Assembly: GCA_030770425.1 (NCBI GenBank)
Contig: JASJFT010000205.1
Span: 1 to 64,000 of the forward strand
Source: Darksidea phi
Lineage: Eukaryota; Ascomycota; Dothideomycetes; Pleosporales; Lentitheciaceae
Reading direction: 5' to 3'
DNA length: 64,000 bases
The notes below the pieces were generated by a model. That model was not told where the DNA came from. It saw nothing but the letters and a program-made list of their open reading frames with translations, and searched no databases. Within the stretch, counting starts at the first letter, position 1; every line of letters starts with the position of its first letter. Both the position numbers and the translations under genes were made by a program. Of this stretch, positions 1 to 9,229 are shown piece after piece.

Positions 1-34
1 ACGTGGCTTTTTGTGTGTAGAAAGTTGGTGAGGG

Positions 35-63
35 TGGCCACTCGCTTAGAATGGCCACTCGCT
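35..63. repeat. Tandem TGGCCACTCGCT pair at window edge
   Basis: The 12-mer TGGCCACTCGCT occurs twice with a 17-bp period (35-46 and 52-63), immediately downstream of the stop codon of the neighbouring minus-strand gene. This is seen directly. Such a short GC-balanced direct repeat next to an apparently truncated gene would fit the terminus of a mobile element or a small satellite, but the element itself, if any, lies outside the window. Confidence 0.5.
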
Positions 64-74
64 ACGTAAACACG

Positions 75-897
75 TTAAATGATTTCACCGGTGTGGTCCT
101 GAACTTGAACTGATAGCTCTAAAAGCCAATGCGCTACAGCTGCAAGCCAGGCGCAATCGGCACCGCCGGTGATATAAATCTTGTTCATCGTACCATTAGA
201 CACGTCAAAGAGTCCTTTCAAAACTTTCGCTAATTTTTCTGGTTTTGAGCAGGAGCGTAAGTTCGTTGATCCGTTGCGCAGACAGAGGCGGGCTAACCCA
301 GACACGATAAGTCCAAACTCTGTCGAGGAAACTACTCCTGCACATGCTGTCAAGGCAAAGATATAATCAGTCAATGTCTCAGTCCGACGATTTGAGCAGA
401 ATCCTACCTTCAACAAGCGCTCCCCATTGGCGGAGAGATGGGGTAAAGTCAGCTGGTGGCCCATAAAGTAAGAACAACTCTCGTAAGACTCTGGCAGAAA
501 TTGCTGAGCTGAACTCCTCTGTCAGGCAAGCGCATATGCCGATACACGCAAGTCCTTCAACCGAATCAGAAAGGGTGTGAACAATATGCTTTATTCCGAA
601 ACCGAACCACAATGCATCATTCATAGAAGGGTAAGCTCGGGTTTTCGCTATAGAATTTTGGATGCGCGATTCTCCAACAATACCAAGCTTTAGTTGGCAG
701 AACATCGCCCGTGCGGCGTAGACGGTTAAGGCTTCCACGCCGGCTTTTGACAAGCGAGACAAGGCCTCAACCGAAAAAGAGACGCTGCTCTTGCTGACTG
801 CTACCCAGTCGATCGAACCTTGTTGAGGGAAGCTCTCCGTGGGGCGGTTATGGCGGGGTATTAGGGGTGCAGAAGAATCCGGATTACTATCTTCCAT
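75..897 (-). CDS. Fungal hypothetical protein, probably 3'-truncated
   Basis: Two exons (408-897 and 75-346) join across a 61-nt GT-AG intron (347-407), giving a continuous protein of about 253 residues through LRQWGALVEACAGVV. The start is the first ATG of the frame (897); upstream codons in frame have no ATG. The protein begins with a Pro/Ser-rich stretch and then reads as a globular alpha-helical region. I recall this layout from a large uncharacterised dothideomycete family that is usually much longer; that is memory, not a search. No catalytic motif is visible and I assign no function. Here a TAA ends the frame soon after the segment SVQVQDHTGEII, right next to the short edge repeat, so it may be a broken copy. 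Confidence 0.6.
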
Positions 898-1759
898 GGC
901 GATATCTGGAAGTGATTTGTGAGGGGTTTTGACAGCAGCAAGCAGCACTGGCAGCAGGTGATTCGAGATCAATGGAACTCAATAAGATTATAGCAGGAAC
1001 TAAAGTCTAGAGAGCTAGTTAAGCCAGCGGTCCAAGGTTTATCAGCGTGCGGGGTAAGCCCTTGGCGCTGATATAGCGAGGCGCAGTTCGCACCAGGTCA
1101 AGCAAGGATTCGTGCATGATTCAGATATCTTGCATCTGAGTGGGCGCGACCGAAAACACCATATGGAGCTGACGCGGCACCGGTCAAAGCGATGATCTTT
1201 CTAAGTATCCAAAAGCGCGGCTCATCAAGATTGCGTGTTGGATCGAGAAGATGAGATCGCGATGGCACATAGGGACATTAGACGCGATATATACATCGGC
1301 AACTGATTTTTGGGAATACTCGGAACTTCGCCCATCGCGATGTAGAGCGGTGTCGTGCTAGATAGGTATCGGATGGGATTATGGTGAGTGGCTTAGTAGC
1401 TGGCAGATACAGCTTTGCATCGGGCTGAACGGAATCTCAAACCTCCGTTGGTAGGCAGCTGACCACCACTCATCAACATCAAGAGAATAAAGTTTGACTT
1501 CGAATAATAATGCGGGTGATCTTACTCAGCTACTGCGCAGCGAGATGTAGAATACGCCTCGACAGCTCATTGCATGCGTCGTACTTCCACCAAGAGCGCT
1601 ACTAACGGACAACGAGGCAAGCGTAATGCTTTCATGACAGCCTTGACTATGTACAGACTTTTCAAGACGTTTACAAGGCTGATGCGAGTCTGCCCAACGA
1701 GGCTGAGAATGCCCAGGAACCGGTGAACGGTCGGGTGGTGATGCATCTCTTTATCAAGA

Positions 1760-1786
1760 TTTCACTGAAATCTCTAGCGCGGAGGA
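1760..1786 (+). repeat. Dispersed 25-bp motif, copy 1
   Basis: First of four imperfect copies of a motif with core TTTCACTGnAATCTnTAGC followed by a G/A-rich end. This copy carries TCTCTAGCGCGGAGGA. Confidence 0.6.
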
Positions 1787-1836
1787 CGTTAGGGCTAGAC
1801 GTGCATATGCACCTAAGAATAAGAATCCTATCCTAC

Positions 1837-1864
1837 TTTCACTGCAATCTTTAGCACGGAGGAG
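1837..1864 (+). repeat. Dispersed 25-bp motif, copy 2
   Basis: Second copy, with the core ATCTTTAGCACGGAGGAGG. It begins 77 bp after copy 1. Confidence 0.6.
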
Positions 1865-1916
1865 GAGGAGGTCGAGGGTGGGGGTGTACATTTACGACGG
1901 GTCGTTTGGACGACCA

Positions 1917-1944
1917 CTTCACTGCAACTTTTAGCACGGAAGAG
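1917..1944 (+). repeat. Dispersed 25-bp motif, copy 3
   Basis: Third copy (core ACTTTTAGCACGGAAGAG), beginning 80 bp after copy 2, so copies 1 to 3 are almost regularly spaced. Confidence 0.6.
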
Positions 1945-2294
1945 ATCGACAGTGTTACATGCCGTAGACTCACCGGCCATGCAAGAATTCGCAATGGCGC
2001 AGTCTGAAGGATTGATTGGCTTCAAAAGCCATGTGCCATGTGGTGGTAGCAAGACGTCTCCAGCATGCCATAGCTAGCTTTAGCATTTTGAACGACTGAT
2101 CAAGAATGAAGATGTGCTGTAGTACTCATTCTATCATCGCAGACAAGATTTTTAAGACAGGATGTGAAGGGTGGTCTTGGCCAGGCTGAGGTGCGAACGA
2201 TCTGACCACAGCTATCATGGAAATGATTGGTTTTGATGTGTGGGGAGGAAGCGACGTGGCGTATATGAATATGCTGTTGATTTGTTTCCCTCGA

Positions 2295-2318
2295 TTTCAC
2301 TGTAATCTTTAGCGGGGA
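2295..2318 (+). repeat. Dispersed 25-bp motif, copy 4
   Basis: Fourth copy (core TAATCTTTAGCGGGGA), about 380 bp from copy 3 and in the same orientation. Confidence 0.55.
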
Positions 2319-2516
2319 CGGGTCACTCTGTAAGCGAGCTGATTATTGCAAAGATAACCAGGCTGCCGCTTTAGCATAGTCCAAGCCCCGCCTGTAGACT
2401 ACGGAACTCCACTATCTTGATGACGTCCATGTTGCTATCATAGCGTATGAAGTCTATCCAAATCCCACGAGAACATGACTTCAAAGCGGACAGACGATAA
2501 TGGAGATAAGAGGATG

Positions 2517-2959
2517 CTATTTACATGTGAGTTTGAAAGATTCGCTAGCGTTTACTAAAACCAACGCTGAGCCCGGTAGGTGGGTCCTGGGTGTTGTCGA
2601 GGTAGGTGCAGCATCTTCGACTACTAGGTCAGCGAGATTATCTCCACGCTCAGCAGCTTCCACATGCTCTTCCTTCTCACCACAGATGTATTCAAAGTAA
2701 TTGAAGTCTTATCCAGAATGCTAATAGTTGCGCCACATCAACTGCGACTCGGCATAGAAGCGGTACAAGCCTCTATCCACCTCTCCCGTTCCGCTTTCAA
2801 TTCTCCGTTCCCGTGCTTCTCCGGCCCCTTGGTGCTATGCCCAGGAGCCGCATGAGAATATGCCCATTCAGCATCGAGGTACACGTAATGCGGATACTGG
2901 CCCTCATGGTTCTCTGCATGCTGGCCAGCTGAGAGTTCACAGTTGGGAGGATTGTGCAA
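2517..2959 (-). CDS. Possible small hypothetical gene fragment
   Basis: Two adjacent minus-strand reading frames look protein-like. The upstream one contains YPHYVYLDAEWAYSHAAPG and a charged helix ELKAERERW. The downstream one contains FNYFEYICGEKEEHVEAAE followed by an acidic stretch. They would join across a roughly 60-nt intron starting GTACCG near 2749, but the acceptor (AAG) is weak and the first exon has no ATG in frame, so an upstream exon is missing or the gene is broken. No function is assigned. The residue composition is unlike the low-complexity shadow frames around it, which is why I list it. Confidence 0.3.
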
Positions 2960-3420
2960 TCTACAGAAGCTAAGAGTATACGTGCGTCCTTTTAATTTTT
3001 ATGTGACCGTTAGGTCGTATCGTTGCATTTCGGTGCCTGGTAGGCTCCGTAAATGCCTCCTAGAGGATCTAGCAAGATGCGTTAATGCTTAGGATGGTAA
3101 GCTCCATAGCGATCGAACAGGGTCAAGTTGACCAATGTAGTTCTCAATTTCGATCGGAGTGGGATTCTTGTTACGCATTGCGCAGCATTGTGGACCGCGT
3201 CGTACACGCCGTGCTCTCCCTGTTCATGGTCGGAGCCAGGCCTCGAAGTCGCCTCCCCGAGGTTCGTACTCGTGACTGAAGCGGGCATACTCAAGAAAAA
3301 TTCGTAACGATATAGGTATCAACACGATAGACGTGTAACGGGTAGTTATAGCAATCTATGGCCGCCCAGCACTATTGACATATTCCCGGGACTCATCATA
3401 AGAACGTGTGCCCATTGAAT
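2960..3420. other. Intergenic, nothing recognised
   Basis: Short opposing open frames only; no motif, RNA gene or repeat was recognised. Confidence 0.4.
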
Positions 3421-4646
3421 CTAGCCGTACGTCACCGGCACACCTCCCGGAAGCTCAGTCAGCCACCCATCAACATCTTCCTGCACCTTCTGCGGTACCC
3501 TGCACTTGTTCGCGGTCTGTATTGACTGGGTCTTCAGCGTCGGGCAATTCACCTGGCAATTCTGGTCCATCGCTCTCTGCAGCGCATCGCCTTGCCAACC
3601 GAAGACGTAATCGCCATGAGTAGAAAACCCAGTCCCGTCGCCCGTGGAGAATACGAAGGGCTGAGAGCCGTCCTCTGGCCATATGTCGGGGTCGTTGAAC
3701 TGACGCGTGTCCCAGGCCACTTCGTAGAGAATTTGTGGGATCTTCACTGGGTGCGAAGCAGGGCATGGACCTCCGCTCTCGAACGAGCCGCTTTCTGGGT
3801 ATGCGACGTGAGACTTGTGGTCGGGCGAGTCGAGGTTGACTCCGTCCCAGCAGCTGCAGCGCGTCAGTGTTCTCGGTTCCATAAGGGCTTGGATATCATC
3901 AGCTTACGTGGGAAAGAAGTGGTTCGCTCGAATGCCGCCCGGACAGATTTTGTTCGGAAACGTTTTCGTGTCACTATTCGTCCCGGGGGCACCTACGTCC
4001 CCTCCGAAGTCCTTGCCCCAGCAGCGGAAACTCAGGCTCTTCGAATCGCCGTCTTTCATGTCCGCACGCCTCGCCGGATCACCGACGATCATGCGAAAGC
4101 CCTGTGTTGAAGTAAGCTTCAGCTGGCCCGCTAGGAATTCATTGCAAGTACCTTTCGGAAGGCTGTAACCTTGGTTTTACCATCATACGGCGCGATGTAG
4201 TATACAGTGATCCCGCCTCGCGCCGGCTCGAGGTACTGATTGGCAAAGGTGGGTACGCGCTTGTATGTACCATTACGCGCCTTGAAGAACATGACTGCGG
4301 TCCAGTAGTTGCTGCAGTGATCAACATCGATCATGGCGTCGAAAACTCATCTAGCTTACCTGAAGTCTTCAGTGAACTGACACGAAGTGCAGGTTGCTAA
4401 GCCCGGCAGATCATTATCCGGATCCATCGTTGTGTTCAGCGCGTTGCCGCCCACCAGCTGGTGCAAATGAGGCGATGGTGCTAGGCCGGGGTTGACAAGC
4501 CTGAGCGACATTAGCAAAGTCGCGCAGTCCGCGGGCTAATCTTCGTACGGATCGATCCGATCGACTACGAGCTCTGAGCATGAGAATCGCAACATAGCTT
4601 CAGCTCGCGCCGCGAGGGCAAGCGCAGTAATGGAGGACCAGCGCAT
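3421..4646 (-). CDS. Secreted DUF1996 domain protein
   Basis: Five exons (4549-4646, 4360-4500, 4152-4311, 3908-4101, 3421-3853) joined by four 48-54-nt GT-AG introns give one continuous protein. It starts with a short signal peptide (MRWSSITALALAARAEA), then LRFSCSELVVDRIDP, LVNPGLAPSPHLHQLVGGN, a NYW/MFF block, FRMIVGDP, a CWDGVNLDSPDHKSHVAYP block and the C-terminal GWQGDALQ region. This order is the signature of the fungal DUF1996 family, whose members are secreted or cell-wall proteins of unknown biochemical function, often with WSC or cellulose-binding domains. No extra domain is present here. The His and Asp residues in the conserved blocks suggest metal or sugar binding, but that is inference. 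The start is the first ATG giving a signal peptide. Confidence 0.88.
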
Positions 4647-5416
4647 GTTCGACCGTTCTTTGACAACTAAGACGTACAACGTCAAGTGTACAACCGGGGA
4701 TGTCGCACCTTTATCAACTCTCTCACCTACATCGCAATCAATCTAACTGCTCGCCGCCCAGGATTCCTTTCACGCTAGGCAGTACAGTTGTGGAGCGCTA
4801 CAGACACTTCATCTCGAAGGCTGCCATGGCCACTATACGCCACCCAAAGTCCTGGATATCTTCCGTTCAACCTACAAATCGTTGGTCGAGTCCTGGTTGC
4901 ACAAGAAGCTTTCTGCGAATCGATGGGGCGCTTGATATTGAGATGAGTTTAAGCTTAATATATCCTCGCCTGGTGCCCGTTCGCTAATGCAAGATACAGG
5001 GGCGTGCCTCTGGAACATCAATAGAAGCCCCACGGCTTAGTACATCTCTAGCTTCTAGAAGGGAGTGGCCCCACGCCGAATGCATCGATATCGACTTGAT
5101 GGGATGAAGTTAGGCTTGTATAACATTCACGACATCCACTTTGTTCAAAATATAGTCAAGATGGCCGCGTAGGGGTAAAACACTGTGTTTTTCGTGTAGC
5201 AAATAATTGCCCCACATTTTTCACGTGCTGTAAGTAGCACCTCGCGTTGACTGCTCTCAGCGCGTACGGCACGCGCAAACACTGTGCACCAGCGAAAGAC
5301 TGATTATTGGCATATACATTATCATTATATCTCCACAGCTCTGCATAACACGTTTTATCTAAGGTAGAGTCTATCGGGATCCGTGTTCGCCAAGCTCAAG
5401 CTGGCCACGTCCACAC
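4647..5416. other. Intergenic, nothing recognised
   Basis: Separates the 5' end of the DUF1996 gene from the 3' end of the Pra1-like gene. It contains the likely DUF1996 promoter but no recognisable gene or RNA. Confidence 0.4.
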
Positions 5417-6392
5417 TTATGTGCAATGCTCAGTACCGTCAGCATGAGTGTGGCACTCCTTTGCAGCAGCCGAAGTCGTCGAAGGCGCTTCGGTCGTCGT
5501 CGCACTCGGAGTCTCGACCGGAGTCGCACTCGCAGCATTTGACGTCGCCGCCGTGGAACTCATAACTTCGGACGATGTCGCCGTCCATTTCCCAGCGCAT
5601 CCCTCACCCGGTAGCGCGATATCGTACGCGTACGCCTCCAGCGCAAAGTATTGCAGTGTATCGCTGTTTCGCACTGCCTCTTCCGGGGTCGTCTTAGCGA
5701 GCTCGAGCACCTCGTTGTACTCGCCGGCGTAGTGCTCGACAACGCCCTCTCCGACTTTGGGGACGTGCAAAAGGCGATGGAGAAGATCGGAGGCCCAGTA
5801 GAAATTCGTCGCACCGTTGGCAACGTCATAGCCGAAGCCGCAGAGGCCGTCAAGGGATTTACGGGTTTCATACGAGAGTGGGCAAATTACGGTCTCAGAA
5901 GTTGCATTTTCGCCGCGCCAGTGGCCGGCCCAGCCTAGAGTATGTTAGTATAAATGTTTTCAAGGCGACGGTTGCGTTACCCTCCTGCCCGCAGTTTCCA
6001 TCGGGGTCGTCGCAACGGAACAGGACCCCCGCCTTATCACCATTCACAATCTTATCGAACCATCCGATCGGCTCACCGGTAGGCGCACCACCAAAATACT
6101 TCTGGTAGATCTCGGACGAGTTGCCCCAACGCAGTATGTGGTCTTTGGCGTGAGACACGAGGGCCATAGCCTCGGAGAGACCATGGGAGATTTGAGCGGC
6201 TTCGGTGCGGTTGCAGGAGCTGTGGATGGGGTAGGCGTTTACAGCACCGGAATCCCAGGGTGTGGACGTAGGTATTGAAGCGGCTGATGTTGGGGTCCCG
6301 GTCGAGGACTCGGATAGCTGGCGGCCAATGAGGGGGCTTGCAAGAGTGGATGAGGCTCCTAGCAGAAAGATGGGGAGGCGGAGTGGTGCCAT
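5417..6392 (-). CDS. Pra1/Asp f 2-type secreted zinc-binding protein
   Basis: Two exons (5981-6392, 5417-5934; 46-nt intron) encode 309 residues. A signal peptide ([19 protein letters not shown]) is followed by a Ser/Thr-rich linker and the family core: [12 protein letters not shown], the Cys-containing [19 protein letters not shown] and HRLLH (190-194) with a following VEHYA. Near the C-terminus, after an STAATS-rich linker, sits [11 protein letters not shown] (298-308). These features match the pH-regulated antigen 1 / Asp f 2 family, distant relatives of deuterolysin-type metallopeptidases that act as secreted zinc scavengers (zincophores). The gene is divergent from a ZIP zinc transporter, the arrangement known for pra1-ZRT1 in Candida and aspf2-zrfC in Aspergillus fumigatus. 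The ATG at 6392 is chosen because the frame upstream offers only GTG. Regulation by zinc and pH is inferred from the shared promoter. Confidence 0.92.
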
Positions 6393-7579
6393 CGCGAGGA
6401 CTGAAGAAGTTGACTTGAGGGACGACACTGACGATTGAGAGTGCTGACAGAGTCTACTCCCAAAACGAGAAGTCGAGTAACCGGGGCTCCAGCAATTTAT
6501 ACCCCTCGGTAGAAGCCATGACCCATCGCCTCGAGTACCCTAAAGTCCACATACTAATCCGCACCGTCCTGTCCCACTGACGGCAGAGATTTCCGCATCC
6601 TCCGAGCGTCTTTACCTTTTCCTCTCCACCACGAGCAGCACTGTCTTGGTGCCAAGAGTATACAGATGCTCTCGCTTCTCCTAGTTTTCCGCCATTGTTC
6701 CCTCGGGTGAGCAGTGCCGAACCAAATGACGAATGTGGCACCGAGATCAGGCAGGTGTAGTGCTAAACTTACATGTGGGATGCAAAGCCAAGGCACGATT
6801 TCCGGCGAATATGCGAGAAACAGCGCAACCGGCGGTTTGCAAGTACCGTGATGGTTGAGCGATTGCCGATGGGTTTGCACGCCCAGCATTCATAGCGGAG
6901 AAACCTGCATACGTGCAAGGGAGCATCAAGTCTTGCGCAAAGTTCTTGGGCAGGTCAGGCCGTATATGCGGCATGTGGAATATGTCAGCATGTGGGCGAC
7001 TTCGGGGGAATCCTTTGCTCCCACTTTCGACCACACAGCGAACAGTAATCTAGAGGTGTTCGCATCGTGTTCGCCTCAAGAGCCGACTGCTCGGTATGGC
7101 CGATGTCAGAACACGAGGGGCTGATGTACGGCGTAGTAATGCCGCTGTCACGACGGCTCGTTTAGGTAAGCTTCTATATCCCATGTCGTTGGACAGTCAC
7201 CCCCACATGACTACCAGCGTGCGAAGTAACATTTGTCTATGGATACCGCCAAGCGAAAACTGCAATTCTATGACAGGACGCCAAAAAGCAGCCATGTTCC
7301 AACATGGGCGTGGGGGTGGAGCGCCAAGTAGTGACAAGACGTTCCGGTGGACATCAGGGTGCGCAAATTTCGCTCATTCCGTAAGGGCCTCCGCCATGTT
7401 GATCGCGACTTCAACGCAAGGCAGGCTCTGCTTGCCACATGTCCTCGCCCATCACGGTGTAAGAGTCCAAGTACCTAGGGATTTATTCTTACGCTTCTCG
7501 CTCGCTGTTTATACCCAACGGCAACCTGTGTGAGGAGCGCCATCTTGCACCCTTGCTGCGCTGAAAAGTGTCGACAGCC
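6393..7579. promoter_or_regulatory. Shared divergent promoter of zinc genes, four PacC-type sites
   Basis: The 1.2-kb region between the two zinc genes holds four GCCAAG hexamers, all on the plus strand, at 6651, 6787, 7248 and 7323. GCCARG is the established core of the PacC/Rim101 pH regulator. About one GCCARG would be expected by chance in this length on both strands. The 6651 copy is the right arm of an inverted pair CTTGG-TG-CCAAG. No perfect yeast Zap1-type ACCTTNAAGGT element is present; CAGGT pentamers at 6752 and 6951 are too short to weigh. In A. fumigatus the orthologous promoter is controlled by zinc (ZafA) and pH (PacC), which the site content supports by analogy only. Confidence 0.6.
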
Positions 7580-9229
7580 ATGTATTCACCATCTCGGATC
7601 GCGGTTTCGACCGCTGCACTCTTTTTTTCAGCACTCATTGTTGCGCAGACCACGACGCCTGCCCCTTCGAGAACTGCGGCTCCCACACCGACCATCACCG
7701 CAGTGTCGGAATGCCACCCTCACGGAACGGTGCAGTAAGTATGCATCAAAATTAGTTATCAGATGTAGAATAACAGCAGTAGATATTGTATGGCCGGTAC
7801 CGAAGAGTACCAGGTCGTTGGGCCGACCGCGACCGAGGAGATGGAAGCGCAATACACTGACTGCCATGCGCACGGTAGCGAGACGTACGTGTGGTACCGT
7901 CATCGTAAAACGTGTCACTAACCCAATCGCAGCTTCTGCGTCAACTCGGCAGGCGATGATGTCGAGATTCTTGTTGAGAGTGAAGAGACTCCCACCGAGG
8001 AAGAACATCTTCACGACAATAATCATGAGGGAGAAGCGGAAGGGGAGTCCAAGGGCCAGAATTGCCATTTCCACGCTGGCGTTGAGTGTGTTACTCGATG
8101 GTCCAAGCGAATGCACGCTAATATGACCACAGGCATTGTGTTGGCGGTGTCGCGGCTACGTGCGAACGGGTCGACCGCGAGTACAACAAAAACCTCCGCG
8201 TCGGGCTACTCTTTGTCATCCTCGCGACTAGCTCAATCGGCGTCTTCAGTCCAGTATTCGCCGCTTCATTCATGCGCATGTCGCAGAAGAGCATTATTTT
8301 TGTGATTCTGAAGCAGTTCGGTACCGGCATCATCTTGTCCACAGCTTTCATTCACGTACGCACCATTTGCAACAACTATGTCTGCACTACTAATCATGCT
8401 ATAGTTGTTCACCCATGCTCAACTGATGTTTGCGAATGAATGTCTGGGAGAGCTTAGCTACGAGGCCACCACTGCTGCCGTATTCATGGCCGGACTCTTT
8501 CTCTCTTTCTTAGTAGACTACCTCGGAGCACGATTCGTGCTATGGCGACAGAGCAAAAAGAGTGGGAGAGACACGGAACATCTTCCCGCAGACACACCCG
8601 ATACGAAGTCGCCCTCAGCCACGCCGGACAGTGCCATGACTCACAACGACCAGCGAGGCGCCCATGTGCACATGCGAACCAACGCAGAGGAAAAGCTCAA
8701 CGTGCTCGTGTTAGAAGCGGGTATCATCTTTCACTCGCTGCGTAAGTATCCCCTATAGGCTCCCCCGAGCACTTGAAATGTACTTACATGCGATGCAGTC
8801 ATCGGTCTTACCTTGGTGGTAGCAGGCGACTCTGGCTTCATCACTCTCTTCGTCGTCATCCTCTTCCACCAAATGTTCGAAGGCATCGCCCTCGGCACCT
8901 GCATAGCGGGCCTTTCATCCGCAGCCGCCAGCCTCACAGATAAATTACTCATGGCTACCGGCTTCGCGCTCGTCACGCCCATCGGCATGGCTATTGGTAT
9001 CGGTGTCCTTGACATGTTCAACGGCAGTGACCCGTCAACGATTGTGGCCATTGGCACACTCGATGCTCTGAGTGCGGGGATCCTCGCGTGGGTCGGTATC
9101 GTAGAGATGCTGGCTCACGACTGGATGCAGGGAGGCTTGTTGAATGCGAAATGGTTGAAGGCGGCAATTGCGATGCTAAGTTTGGTTTCTGGAATGGTGG
9201 TGATGAGTGTGTTGGGGAAGTGGGCTTAA
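7580..9229 (+). CDS. ZIP-family plasma-membrane zinc transporter (Zrt1/ZrfC type)
   Basis: Six exons (7580-7734, 7783-7884, 7933-8085, 8133-8355, 8405-8741, 8799-9229) give 466 residues in frame. A hydrophobic leader is followed by an extracellular-type N-terminal region with three zinc-binding motifs: CHPHGTVQYC (45-54), CHAHGSETFC (79-88) and CHFHAGVEHC (130-139), plus an acidic/His stretch. The ZIP core starts at NLRVGLLFVILATSS and shows a cytoplasmic loop, the HSLLIGLTLVVAG helix and HQMFEGIALG, the two metal-site helices of ZIP proteins. Family knowledge: ZIP carriers import Zn2+, and ZrfC-type members work in neutral-alkaline medium with a secreted Pra1/Asp f 2 partner, here the divergent neighbour. 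The ATG at 7580 gives the leader. The N-terminal motifs are each interrupted by a phase-2 intron at the same position. Confidence 0.93.

Larger units (their letters stand above)
898..2516. other. Gene-poor stretch with dispersed short motif
   Basis: No convincing gene is visible on either strand; open frames are short and lack family features. The notable content is a repeated 25-bp motif (separate entries) between 1760 and 2318. The region may be degraded repeat DNA, but no terminal inverted repeats or transposase remnants could be recognised. Confidence 0.5.

Noticed and set aside
6393..6428. Longer Pra1-like start at 6428
   Set aside because: The codon is GTG on the coding strand; the ATG at 6392 gives a standard signal peptide.
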